Part shown: positions 37,386-49,845 of the stretch, piece by piece
How positions within the stretch are numbered: position 1 is the stretch's first letter
How the letters are laid out: every line of letters starts with the position of its first letter
Origin: Pseudomonas solani
Lineage (GTDB): Bacteria > Pseudomonadota > Gammaproteobacteria > Pseudomonadales > Pseudomonadaceae
Assembly (NCBI RefSeq): GCF_026072635.1
Contig: NZ_AP023081.1
Span: forward strand, 6,320,501 to 6,384,500
Length of the DNA: 64,000 bases
Reading direction: 5' to 3'
The notes under the pieces: model-generated
What the model was told of the DNA's origin: nothing
The model's input: only the letters and a program-made list of their open reading frames with translations
Databases searched by the model: none
Made by a program: the position numbers and the translations under genes

Positions 37386-38165
37386 TTACTGGCGCATACC
37401 CCGCCCGCTCACCAGCAGGCGGATGCAGGCGATGTAGAGGATCACCGTGGTCAGGGTCATCAGGCCGATGGCGATGCCGATGTTGATGTCGGAGACGCCG
37501 AGGATGCCGTAGCGGAAGGCGTTGACCATGTGCAGGATGGGGTTGGCCAGGGACACCGTCTGCCAGAACGGCGGCAGCAGGCTGATGGAGTAGAACACCC
37601 CGCCCAGGTAGGTCAGCGGCGTCAGCACGAAGGTCGGGACGATGGAGATGTCGTCGAAGTTGCGCGCATACACCGCGTTGATGAAGCCACCCAGGGAGAA
37701 GGTGGTGGCGGTCAGCAGCACCACCAGCACGGTCACGCCCAGGTGGTGCACCTGCAGCTTGGTGAAGAACAGCGACAGCAGGGTCACGATCACCCCCACC
37801 GCCAGGCCGCGCAGCACGCCGCCGATGGTGTAGCCGAGGAGGATGGTGTGCGGCGAGACCGGCGACACCAGCAGCTCCTCCACCGAACGCTGGAACTTGC
37901 TGCCGAAGAAGCTGGAGACCACGTTGCTGTACGAGTTGGTGATCACCGACATCATGATCAGCCCCGGCACGATGTACTCCATGTAGCTGAAGCCGCCCAT
38001 GTCGCCGATCTGCCGGCCGATCAGGTTGCCGAAGATCACGAAGTACAGGGCCATGGTGATGCCAGGGGGCAGCAGGGTCTGCGGCCAGATGCGGGTGAAG
38101 CGGCGGACTTCGCGGTAGACGATGGTGTTGAGGGCGACCAGGTTGGCGCGCAGTTCGGAACTCAT
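37386..38165 (-). CDS. ABC-2 type transporter permease (YadH-like)
   Basis: The 259-residue protein has six hydrophobic segments and the ABC-2 fold, with FGSKFQRSVEELLVSPVSPHTILLGY (key part: the E-E-L-x-x-S-P cytoplasmic helix) at about 95-120. The start at 38165 overlaps the ATPase stop (ATGA), whereas the longer open frame to 38570 is a shadow of the ATPase. It pairs with the ATPase gene just upstream as an exporter of unknown substrate, of the YadG/YadH kind. Confidence 0.92.
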   Translation of the reverse strand: MSSELRANLVALNTIVYREVRRFTRIWPQTLLPPGITMALYFVIFGNLIGRQIGDMGGFSYMEYIVPGLIMMSVITNSYSNVVSSFFGSKFQRSVEELLVSPVSPHTILLGYTIGGVLRGLAVGVIVTLLSLFFTKLQVHHLGVTVLVVLLTATTFSLGGFINAVYARNFDDISIVPTFVLTPLTYLGGVFYSISLLPPFWQTVSLANPILHMVNAFRYGILGVSDINIGIAIGLMTLTTVILYIACIRLLVSGRGMRQ

Positions 38166-39094
38166 ACGGCCACCTTCGACAGGTTCTTCTCGACCAGGGA
38201 CACGAACAGCTCCTCCAGGCGGTTGGTCTTGTTGCGCAGGCTGATCACATCGATGTTCAGCGCCGAGAGCTGGCGGAACAGCTCGGTGATGCCCTGGCTC
38301 TTGTCCACCTGCACCTCCAGGGTGTGGTGGTCCACCAGGCGCGCCGGGTAGCCGGCGAGCTGCGGCAGGCTGGTCAGCGAATCCTTGAGGTCGAGCAGGA
38401 AGGTCTCCACGTGGAGCTTCTTCAACAGCGACTTCATGCTGGTGTTCTCGACGATGGTGCCGTGGTCGATGATGCCGATGTTGCGGCACAGCTGCTCGGC
38501 TTCCTCGAGGTAGTGGGTGGTGAGGATGATGGTTATGCCCTGGGCGTTGAGCCCGGTGAGGAAACTCCACATGGAGCGGCGCAGCTCGATGTCGACGCCG
38601 GCGGTGGGCTCGTCGAGGATCAGCAGGCGCGGCTCGTGGACCAGCGCTCGGGCGATCATCAGGCGCCGCTTCATGCCGCCGGACAGCTCGCGGGACGCCG
38701 CGTCACGCTTGTCCCACAGGCCCAGCTGGGTGAGGTACTGCTCGGCGCGCTCCTTGGCGATCTTCGCCGGGATGCCGTAGTAGCCAGCCTGGGTCACGAC
38801 TATGTCGAAGACCTTCTCGAACTGGTTGAAGTTGAACTCCTGGGGCACCACGCCGAGGCAGCGCTTGAGCGCGTAGGGCGATTTGTCGAGGTCGTTGCCG
38901 AAGACATTGACCGTGCCGCTGGTCTTGTTCACCAGGGTGGAGAGGATGCCGATGGTGGTGGACTTGCCGGCGCCGTTGGGGCCCAGCAGTGCGAAGAAAT
39001 CGCCTTCGGCCACTTCCAGGTCGATGCCCTTGAGGGCCTGGAAGCCGTTGCCGTAGGTCTTGGTCAGCTGCCGGATGGACAGAGCAGATGTCAT
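38162..39094 (-). CDS. ABC transporter ATP-binding protein (YadG-like)
   Basis: The 310-residue ATPase shows Walker A GPNGAGKST at about residue 38, signature LSGGMKRR, Walker B LLILDEPTAGVD and switch His in LTTHYLEEAE. A C-terminal accessory region of about 80 residues is typical of ABC-2 exporters. The start at 39094 (MTSALSIRQLTKTYG) fits the family; the frame extends upstream to 39154 but lacks similarity there. It drives the YadH-like permease encoded downstream. Confidence 0.94.
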   Translation of the reverse strand: MTSALSIRQLTKTYGNGFQALKGIDLEVAEGDFFALLGPNGAGKSTTIGILSTLVNKTSGTVNVFGNDLDKSPYALKRCLGVVPQEFNFNQFEKVFDIVVTQAGYYGIPAKIAKERAEQYLTQLGLWDKRDAASRELSGGMKRRLMIARALVHEPRLLILDEPTAGVDIELRRSMWSFLTGLNAQGITIILTTHYLEEAEQLCRNIGIIDHGTIVENTSMKSLLKKLHVETFLLDLKDSLTSLPQLAGYPARLVDHHTLEVQVDKSQGITELFRQLSALNIDVISLRNKTNRLEELFVSLVEKNLSKVAV

Positions 39095-39147
39095 GACGTG
39101 CCTTTGTGCAAATAGATGGAAATTCGTCTTGATGGCTGCAAACGCAA

Positions 39148-39166
39148 CCATCAAGCCGCTTGATGG
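39148..39166 (-). terminator. Hairpin between GST and ABC genes, probable terminator
   Basis: CCATCAAGC-C-GCTTGATGG is a perfect 9-base stem. Read on the minus strand it lies 14 bases after the GST stop and is followed by TTGCGTTTGC, a poor T-tract. It could alternatively be an operator for the ABC genes. Confidence 0.6.
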
Positions 39167-39179
39167 GTTGAGCCTAGCA

Positions 39180-39800
39180 TCAGGTCAGGGCGGTCATCAC
39201 CGCCTTGCGGTAGGCCGGGCGCTCCTTGAGGCGGCCGTACCAGGCCTCCAGGGCCGGCAGCTCGGGGCGCTGGATGGGCATCTCGAACCAGGCATAGATG
39301 AAGCTGCCCAGGGGAATGTCACCCATGGCGAAATGCTCGCCGGAGAGGAATGGCTGCTCGGCCAGGGCCCGCTCGGGCATCGCCAGCAGCTCGCTGCAAC
39401 GGGCCAGGGCGGCGGCGATCTTCGCCGGGTCGCGTTCCGCCGGCGGCGTACGCAGGGTGCCCCAGAACAGGTCGCGGAACACCGGGGCGAAGGCCGAGGT
39501 GGTCCAGTCCATCCACTTGTCGCCCCGGGCACGCAGCACCGGGTCTTCAGGGTAGAGACGGCCCGCAGCATAACGCGCGGCCAGGTAGCGGACGATGGCG
39601 TTGGACTCCCAGAGCACCAGCTCGCCATCCTCGATCAGCGGCACCAGGCCGTTGGGGTTCCTGGCCCGGTACTCGGGGTCGTTGACCAGGCCGAAGGCGC
39701 CTCCGGCATCGATCGCCTCGAAGGCGATGCCGGCCTCTTCGGCGGCCCAGAGCGCCTTTCTCACATTGGACGAATTCTTGCGGCCCCAGATCTTCAGCAT
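39180..39800 (-). CDS. Glutathione S-transferase family protein
   Basis: The 206-residue protein has the thioredoxin-like N-domain starting LKIWGRKNSSNVRKALWAAEE (about 1-78; the Ser/Asn pair near residues 9-11 sits at the catalytic position) with NPNGLVPLIEDGELVLWESNAI as the glutathione-binding part, and an all-helical C-domain to the end. The start at 39800 is chosen because the fold begins there; 15 extra codons upstream are not family-like. It may detoxify electrophiles. In Pseudomonas this gene often neighbours the ABC pair seen here. Confidence 0.92.
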   Translation of the reverse strand: MLKIWGRKNSSNVRKALWAAEEAGIAFEAIDAGGAFGLVNDPEYRARNPNGLVPLIEDGELVLWESNAIVRYLAARYAAGRLYPEDPVLRARGDKWMDWTTSAFAPVFRDLFWGTLRTPPAERDPAKIAAALARCSELLAMPERALAEQPFLSGEHFAMGDIPLGSFIYAWFEMPIQRPELPALEAWYGRLKERPAYRKAVMTALT

Positions 39801-39922
39801 CTGTGATTGTCCTGACTTTTCTTGAGGCGTCGATTCTAGAGGCAAATCCCCCCACCCTGGCCAAGGATTTGCGTTGATAACGCATATCGACCGGAGCGGG
39901 GTGGCGGATGGGCGAATGCGTG

Positions 39923-39990
39923 CTTAGGCCCAACATGGCGGAGTCGGACCAGGCTCCGTTGGGCCTCGCTGCGCTCGGCACCCACCTACG
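39923..39990. repeat. GTAGG-type palindrome overlapping a stop codon
   Basis: TAGGCCCAAC on the left and GTTGGGCCTCGCTGCGCTCG / CACCCACCTACG on the right form an imperfect hairpin of the same family as 3013-3074. The TAG stop of the leftward transglutaminase-like gene (39986-39988) lies inside it. Confidence 0.8.
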
Positions 39991-40654
39991 GCGCTTTTAC
40001 GGCGGCAGCCTCGGCGTGGAGGTCACCGCTCATGAAGGCCGCATCGGCCTCGAACAGGTGCGGGTAGACCTGTTCCAGGTGACCGAAGAACAGCGCCTCC
40101 GGCAGGTCATCGAACTGGCCGTGGTCGGCGAGGTATTCCATGTAGCGCTCGCCCTGGCGGTTGAAGGGATGGAAGACGCTGTCGGTCGCGCCGTCGAACT
40201 CCAGCGGCGCAACGTCGAACAGCCGGCACAGCTCCAGGTTGAAAGCCGGCGTCGCCTTGACCCAGCGCCAATCGAGGTACAGCTCGGTGTAGCCGTGCAT
40301 GGCGAACACCTCGCTCTTCAGCAGCTGCAGCAGGCGCGGGGTGGCGAGGTGGTTGCGTACATCGGCCAGGCCGATGCGCGCCGGAATGCCGCAATGCCGC
40401 GCACAGGCCGCGAGGAGGATGGCCTTGGGCACGCAGTACGACTCGCCCACCGCCAGGGCGGTGCTGGCCCTGAGCGACTCGGGGTCGCGGCTGAAGGCAT
40501 AGGGGTTGTAGCGGATGGAGTCGCGCACGGCGTAGTACAGACTGACTGCCCGGTCACGCGGTTGCGCGCTCCCGCCGCAGTTTCGCGAGGCGAACTCAAC
40601 CACCAGGGGGTGGTCACTATCAACGAAGCGACCGGATCGCAGGTAAGGCTGCAT
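39986..40654 (-). CDS. Transglutaminase-like domain protein
   Basis: The 222-residue protein has the transglutaminase-like cysteine-protease fold: Cys in GESYCVPKAILLAACARHCGIPARIG (catalytic Cys at about 74), His in MHGYTELYLD (about 119) and Asp in the following LDWRW. The fold is used by bacterial peptidases and by protein-modifying enzymes; substrate unknown. No signal peptide is seen, so it is probably cytoplasmic. It is divergent from fadE. Confidence 0.88.
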   Translation of the reverse strand: MQPYLRSGRFVDSDHPLVVEFASRNCGGSAQPRDRAVSLYYAVRDSIRYNPYAFSRDPESLRASTALAVGESYCVPKAILLAACARHCGIPARIGLADVRNHLATPRLLQLLKSEVFAMHGYTELYLDWRWVKATPAFNLELCRLFDVAPLEFDGATDSVFHPFNRQGERYMEYLADHGQFDDLPEALFFGHLEQVYPHLFEADAAFMSGDLHAEAAAVKAP

Positions 40655-40815
40655 GGCATCTCTCCTCGGTGAACCGTTCCCAGTCTAGGGGCGGCCCCGA
40701 CGCCCGCCTAACGACGATCCGGCCAAGCTCACTGCCCATGTCGCCACCTTCCATGGCGACGACTACGCTCGTGACGGTCGTGCCCTTACCGCACCGTCAT
40801 CAAGGAGGATCACAC

Positions 40816-43262
40816 ATGGTGTTCGTCTGGTTGCTCGTTCTGGTCCTGGGGTCGCCTGGCTGGCGCACCGCCGTACCGCCCCCCTGCCCGCCCTCGGCGC
40901 GGTGGCCCTGTACCTCCTGGCCATGGGGGTGTTCAGCCACTCGCCCGGCTGGTTGCTGGCGATCCTCTGGGTCCTGTGGCTGGCGGTCGCCCTGCCCCTG
41001 GCCCTGCCAGAGATGCGCCGCAAGCTGATCACCGCTCCACTGTTCTCCTGGTTCCAGCGCGTGCTGCCGCCCATGTCGGAGACCGAGCGCGACGCCATCG
41101 AGGCCGGCACCGTGTGGTGGGACGGCGAACTGTTCAGCGGCCGCCCCGACTGGAACAAGCTGCTCGACTACCCGCGCCCGGCACTCACCGCCGAAGAGCA
41201 GGCCTTCATCGACGGCCCCACCGAAGAACTCTGCGCCATGGTCAGCGACTGGGACATCGGCCAGCGCATGGACCTGCCCCAGGAAGCCTGGGAACACATC
41301 AAGGCCAACGGCTTCTTCGCCCTGATCATTCCCAAGGAATACGGCGGCAAGGGCTTCTCTGCCTACGCCCACTCCCAGGTGGCCATGAAGCTGGCCACCC
41401 GCAGCGGCGACCTCGCCTCCACCGTGATGGTGCCCAACTCCCTCGGCCCGGCCGAACTGCTGCTGCACTACGGCACCGACGAGCAGCGCCAGCACTACCT
41501 GCCGCGCCTGGCCCGTGGTGAAGACATCCCCTGCTTCGCCCTCACCGGCCCGCTGGCCGGCTCCGACGCCGGCGCCATGCCCGACGTCGGCATCATCTGC
41601 AAGGGCCAGTGGGAGGGTGAAGAAGTGATCGGCCTGCGCCTGACCTGGGAGAAGCGCTACATCACCCTGGGCCCGGTGGCCACCCTGCTCGGCCTGGCCT
41701 TCAAGGCCTACGACCCCGAGCACCTGCTGGGTGACGAGGAAGACCTCGGCATCAGCCTGGCGCTGGTCCCCACCGACACCCCCGGGGTGGAAATCGGCCG
41801 CCGCCACCTGCCCCTGGGCGCCGCCTTCATGAACGGCCCCAACTCCGGCAAGGACGTGTTCGTGCCGCTGGACTACCTGATCGGCGGCCAGCCCATGCTC
41901 GGCAAGGGCTGGATGATGCTGATGAACTGCCTCTCCGTCGGCCGCTCCATCTCCCTGCCGGCGGTGGGCACCGGCGCCGCCAAGTACACCAGCCTGGTCA
42001 CCGGCCAGTACACCCGCGTGCGCGAGCAGTTCAACGTGCCGCTGTCGGCCTTCGAAGGTATCCAGGAAGCCATGGCGCGCATCGGCGGCAATGCCTGGAT
42101 GATGGACGCCGCGCGCATGCTCACCGCCAACGCGGTGGACCTGGGCGAGAAGCCCTCGGTGCTCTCGGCCATCCTCAAGTACCACCTCACCGAACGCGGC
42201 CGCGAGTGCATCGGCCACGCCATGGACGTGCACGGTGGCAAGGGCATCATCATGGGCCCGAACAACTACCTGGGCCGCTCCTGGCAGGGCGCGCCGATCT
42301 TCATCACCGTGGAAGGCGCCAACATCCTTTCGCGCAACCTGATGATCTTCGGCCAGGGCGCCATCCGCTGCCATCCGTTCGTGCTCAAGGAAATGGCCCT
42401 CGCCGGCCGCGAGGACCACGACCGTGCCCTGGAAGAGTTCGACGACCTGCTGATGCAGCACATCGGCTTCGCCGTCAGCAACGCCGCCAGTACCCTGCTG
42501 CTGGGCCTGACTTTCGGCCAGCTCGGCAGCGCCCCCGGCGATCGCCTGGCCCAGGGCTACTTCCGCAGCCTCAACCGCCTGGCCGCCGCCTTCGCCCTGC
42601 TCGCCGACTTCAGCATGATGCTGCTGGGCGGCGAGCTGAAGCGCCGCGAACGCCTCTCGGCGCGCCTGGGCGATGTTCTCAGCCACCTCTACCTGGGTTC
42701 CGCCGCGCTCAAGCGCTACCACGACCTGGACAGCCCCGAGCACCTGCGCCCGCTGCTGCGCTGGGCCCTGGAGGAAAGCCTGGGCAAGGCCGAGGACGCC
42801 CTCGCCGGCCTGCTGGCCAACTTCCCCAACCGCATCTTCGGCTGCCTGCTCGGCGTGCTGGTGTTCCCCTTCGGCCGCCGCCACAAGGGGCCGTCGGATG
42901 AACTCGATGCGGAAATCGCCGCCATCATCGGCCGCGACCGTGGCGACCCGGCGCTGGAAAACCTGCTCGCCGGCTGCTTCCGCCCACAGGCCGAAAACGA
43001 CCCGGTCGGCGCACTGCAGCACGCCGTCGACGCCCTGGCCGCCGTACAGCCGCTGCAGAAGAAGCTGCACAAGGCCGTCAAGGAAGGCCAGGTGAAACCC
43101 GCAGCCGGCGAGAACCTGATCGACGCCGCCCTGGCCGCCGGCGTGGTCGACGCCAGCGAGGCCCAGCGCCTGCGCGCCGCCGAAGTGGCGCGGCGCAAGG
43201 TGATCGACGTCGACGACTACGCCAAGGAAGAGCTGCTGCTCAACGAAGGCCAGGTCCGCTAG
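40816..43262 (+). CDS. fadE: Acyl-CoA dehydrogenase FadE, apparent frameshift near the 5' end
   Basis: The main frame (from GTG 40902) encodes 786 residues, but the true start is probably ATG 40816, which has AAGGAGGA six bases upstream and encodes MVFVWLLVLVLG. One extra G in the GGGG run 40848-40851 would join this to VAWLAHRRTAPLPALG and give 815 residues with two N-terminal membrane helices, the usual FadE length. The rest is intact: dehydrogenase domain (about 90-480, with LTGPLAGSDAGAMPD), and the long C-terminal DUF1974 domain (about 520-790). FadE performs the first dehydrogenation step of fatty acid beta-oxidation at the inner membrane. Confidence 0.93.
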
Positions 43263-43350
43263 GGCCACCACCCGGCCCGGCGGGCGGGACAGCGGGCGCG
43301 GAGCGACTTATACTCCGCGCCCGTTTCCATTCCGCTCCAGGACCCACGCC

Positions 43351-43761
43351 ATGGCCAATCCCTACCTCGACCACCACCTCGCCCTGCTCGCCCACCTGCG
43401 CGGCATCCTGGTCGCCCTGGGCGAAGCCGAGCAGGTTCCCGAAGAGAACCACGCCCTCTTCGTCGAACGCTTCGAAGAGCTGATGAGCGAACTGCCGCGC
43501 GACCCCGAGGCCAGCCTCTACCTGGGCCAGGACCTGATCAGCCAGGTGTTCCACCGCTACCCGCAGATCGCCCACCTGGTCCCCCGCGACCTGCTGTGGT
43601 TCTTCGGCGGCGACTGCCTGCACTTCATGCCCGACGAAGAAATCGCCCTGTTCCAGCGCCTCGACGAACGCCGCTTCGAAGCCGAAGAGAACGACGAGCC
43701 CTTCGACTGGAACCAGGAAAAGCAATTCCTCGCCCTGCCCGACGAAAGCGGCAAGCACTGA
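43351..43761 (+). CDS. PA2817-family conserved protein
   Basis: The 136-residue acidic soluble protein begins MANPYLDHHLALLAHLRG and has conserved aromatic clusters (HRYPQIAHLVPRDLLWFFGGDCLHFMPDEEI). It matches what I know as the PA2817 family of unknown function, found beside fadE in pseudomonads. The strong hairpin after the stop probably ends its transcript. Confidence 0.8.
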   Translation: MANPYLDHHLALLAHLRGILVALGEAEQVPEENHALFVERFEELMSELPRDPEASLYLGQDLISQVFHRYPQIAHLVPRDLLWFFGGDCLHFMPDEEIALFQRLDERRFEAEENDEPFDWNQEKQFLALPDESGKH

Positions 43762-43772
43762 GCCCCCTCTGC

Positions 43773-43795
43773 CCGGGCCGGTTCAACCGGCCCGG
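43773..43795 (+). terminator. Strong hairpin after the PA2817-family gene
   Basis: CCGGGCCGG-TTCAA-CCGGCCCGG is a perfect 9-base GC stem 12 bases after the stop. There is no T-tract, so it is a terminator-like or mRNA-stabilising hairpin. Confidence 0.55.
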
Positions 43796-43976
43796 TGCGC
43801 CCCCCGCAACGCCACGATCGCCTCGACCATCGACTGCATGATCGCCGCGCGGCCATAGCGCTGCGTCGAGCGCCCCCTTAGGGTCGCAACTTTCCCGATG
43901 CTATGCTGCCGAAAGCCAGGGCCATGCCCGCCCATGCCCTCTCGTCGACAGCCTTGCCGCCCTGGATCCAGCCCCG

Positions 43977-47351
<3,375 letters not shown>

Positions 47352-47467
47352 GGGACGACGCTTCGTCCGGGCGCCGGACGGCGCTACCACCCAACGAAGC
47401 GGCGCCTTACCATGGCGCCCCCACCCGGCACCGGATGCCGGGCCCGATCGACCTGCCAGGACCCAAG

Positions 47468-47962
47468 ATGCTGTTCGTCGTGATGCTCGGAGGCAAGCAC
47501 CCCCGGGCCAAGATCGAAGTCCATGACGTGGTGTTCGCCTTCGCCGACGCCATCGAAGACACCCACCCGCAATTGCGCCACGAATGGTTCGGCAGCCCCG
47601 CCGGCCTGCACATCGACTCGTGGATGGCCATCGAAGGCGTCGACGGCTACCGCGTCAGCCTCGGCAATGCCGCCCCCGCTGCCGGTGCGCCTCGCCTGTT
47701 CTTCCTCAACCTCGGCGGCTACGAGCCGGGCGCCTTCGGCGAAGCCCATCGCTACCTGCTGGTGGTGGCGCGGGACAAGGCCGAGGCCAAGGAAAAGGGC
47801 AAGCGGCGCATGCTCGCCGGCTGGGACAAACCCCACACCGACGCCCTGCTGGACGTCGACGACTGCGTTCCCATCGACCAGGTGGACGGCCGCTACGTGC
47901 AACTGGTGGAAGGCGAGCACCGCGGCATCACCCAGCGCAGCGACTACGTGATCCTCTCCTGA
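47468..47962 (+). CDS. DUF1543 domain protein
   Basis: The 164-residue soluble protein begins MLFVVMLGGKHPRAKIEVHD and matches DUF1543, a family of unknown function in Proteobacteria; typical features are the LGGKHPRAxIExHD start and the second half beginning RLFFLNLGGYEPGAFGE. The ATG at 47468 is chosen over upstream starts because the family starts there. It stands alone between the histidine kinase and HD-GYP genes. Confidence 0.85.
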   Translation: MLFVVMLGGKHPRAKIEVHDVVFAFADAIEDTHPQLRHEWFGSPAGLHIDSWMAIEGVDGYRVSLGNAAPAAGAPRLFFLNLGGYEPGAFGEAHRYLLVVARDKAEAKEKGKRRMLAGWDKPHTDALLDVDDCVPIDQVDGRYVQLVEGEHRGITQRSDYVILS

Positions 47963-47970
47963 GCACGCCC

Positions 47971-48000
47971 CGCAGGCGGCCGGCCCTTGCGCCGCCTGCG
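47971..48000 (+). terminator. Strong hairpin after the DUF1543 gene
   Basis: CGCAGGCGGC (47971-47980) and GCCGCCTGCG (47991-48000) form a perfect 10-base stem just past the stop. No T-tract follows, so termination ability is uncertain. Confidence 0.5.
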
Positions 48001-48191
48001 GAGCAACTATGCTGAACCCCGTGAAACCTGGCCACTCAAAGGAAACGAGGGCGGATCGCGGCATCGACCGGCGCCGATGCAACCCCGCGAATCCTGACGG
48101 CCGGGCACGGGCGGCCGAACGGATGACAGGGCTGCTCCGAGGAAGGCAAACCGTTAGACTGCCATCACTTAGCCAGCACCTGGGCCATGGA

Positions 48192-49448
48192 ATGACCGCA
48201 GCACCTGCCTACATCACGCCGGACCAGCTTTGCGTCGGCCTCTACATCCAGCTCGAACTGGGCTGGTGGGAGCACGATTTCACCTTCAGCAACTTCAAGA
48301 TCAAGGACGAGGGGCAGATCAAGGCCCTGCGCGACCTCGGCCTCAAGCGCCTGCGCTACGACCCGGCGCGCAGCGATTGCGAGCCCCTGGAGCTGGAACC
48401 CGACGCGCCGCACCCGCCGGAACCCGAGGAAGCACCAGCGCCCAGCCCCGAGGACATCGCCCGCCAGGAGCGGGTGGTCAAGCTCAGCAAGCTGCGCAAG
48501 CGCCTGGCGGAGGTGGACCGCAAGTTCATCCTCGCCAGCCAGCAGGTCAAGCAGCTCAACCAGACCCTGCGCAGCCAGCCCGAGGAGGCCCTCAAGCAGG
48601 CCGGCCAGGTGGTCGGCGACCTGGTGGCGTCGGTGCTCGGCGAAGACGGCGCCGCTCTGCACAGCATCAACGGCAAGCCCGCCGAAGACGCCTACTTCCA
48701 TTCGCTGAACGTCACCGTGCTCTCGGTCATGCTCGGCCGCCAGCTCGGCTACGACAGCGAGGCCTGCCACAGCCTCGGCCTCGGCGCCCTGCTCCACGAC
48801 ATGGGCAAGATGGACGTGCCCAGCAAGGTGCTGCTCAAGCCCGAACCCCTGACCCGCCCCGAGCAGCAGCTGCTGCAGATGCACACCGAATTCGGCCTGC
48901 GCCGCAGCCAGCAGCTGATGCTCGATGACGAGGTGCAGCGGATCATCCACGAGCACCACGAGTACTGCGACGGCAGCGGCTACCCCAAGCAGCTGCACGA
49001 GGCGAGCATCGGCCGCCTGAGCCGGGTGGTGAGCATCACCAACCACTTCGACAACCTGTGCAACCCGCTCAACCCACGCGACGGCCTCAGCCCCCATGAG
49101 GCCCTGTCGCGCATGTACGGGCAGTACCGCCAGCGCTTCGACGAGGTGATGCTCAAGGCCTTCATCCGCTGCATGGGCGTCTACCCGCCGGGCAGCCTGG
49201 TGCAGCTGCAGGACGATCGCTACGGCCTGGTGCTGGGCATGCACCCGACCCTGCCGCTGAAGCCGACGCTGATCCTCTTCGACCCCAAGGTGCCGAAGGA
49301 AGAAGCGCTGATCGTCAACCTCGAGCACGAGCCCTCGATCACCATCGCCCGCAGCGTGCGCCCCGGGCAGGTGCCAGCGGATGCGCTGGAATACCTCGAC
49401 CCGCGGCAGCAGGTGACCTACTACGTGGACCCGCGCACCCGGGGCTGA
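48192..49448 (+). CDS. HD-GYP c-di-GMP phosphodiesterase (DUF3391 + HD-GYP)
   Basis: The 418-residue protein has an N-terminal DUF3391 domain (about 5-70, ITPDQLCVGLYIQLELGWW), a helical linker with charged residues (about 85-140) and an HD-GYP domain (about 155-340). The metal site is intact: His in YFHSLNV, HD in LLHDMGKMD, the HHEYCDGSGYP signature. It should hydrolyse c-di-GMP, the opposite of the cyclase at 12217-13701. The ATG at 48192 is used because the domain starts there; a longer frame to 48009 is unlikely. Confidence 0.92.
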   Translation: MTAAPAYITPDQLCVGLYIQLELGWWEHDFTFSNFKIKDEGQIKALRDLGLKRLRYDPARSDCEPLELEPDAPHPPEPEEAPAPSPEDIARQERVVKLSKLRKRLAEVDRKFILASQQVKQLNQTLRSQPEEALKQAGQVVGDLVASVLGEDGAALHSINGKPAEDAYFHSLNVTVLSVMLGRQLGYDSEACHSLGLGALLHDMGKMDVPSKVLLKPEPLTRPEQQLLQMHTEFGLRRSQQLMLDDEVQRIIHEHHEYCDGSGYPKQLHEASIGRLSRVVSITNHFDNLCNPLNPRDGLSPHEALSRMYGQYRQRFDEVMLKAFIRCMGVYPPGSLVQLQDDRYGLVLGMHPTLPLKPTLILFDPKVPKEEALIVNLEHEPSITIARSVRPGQVPADALEYLDPRQQVTYYVDPRTRG

Positions 49449-49845
49449 AAAATACCTGCGCTCGGTGATGCTGCGTAAAAACAGCCTCGGAGCGCTCGGT
49501 TACGGCCGGTCGGGCGAAATTCCGCCTAGATCACCCCACGTGTGCCCCTGTAATGGCGGACTCCCGCCACTACAAGCCCCCTGCCTGACGGCATGACCCG
49601 CACAGCGCCTGGCCTGAAGCCGCCAGGCACGCTCCTTGCTCTATTGGCCGCCCACGGTGGCGAACAGCCACCGCATGCAGGGCGCCGAGGCGCCTGACCG
49701 GGGCGCCGCACACGCCCCGGCCACGAGAATGCATGGCCGCCAGCCCAGGAAGACGAACCATCCGAGCGCCACCGAGCCAGCGGGGTTCGTCACTCCGCGT
49801 GCCCCCGGGGCGGCAGGCCATGCTCGAAATCTGGACGGTTGGTAA
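49449..49845. other. Intergenic region upstream of mqo
   Basis: This region of about 400 bases contains a dispersed repeat (49451-49535, AAATACCTGCGCTCGGTGAT ... TTCCGCCTAG) akin to 778-900 and a GC-rich stretch with a GGCGCC-bearing imperfect hairpin near 49682-49720. No ORF looks real. The promoter of mqo should lie in its right half. Confidence 0.5.
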
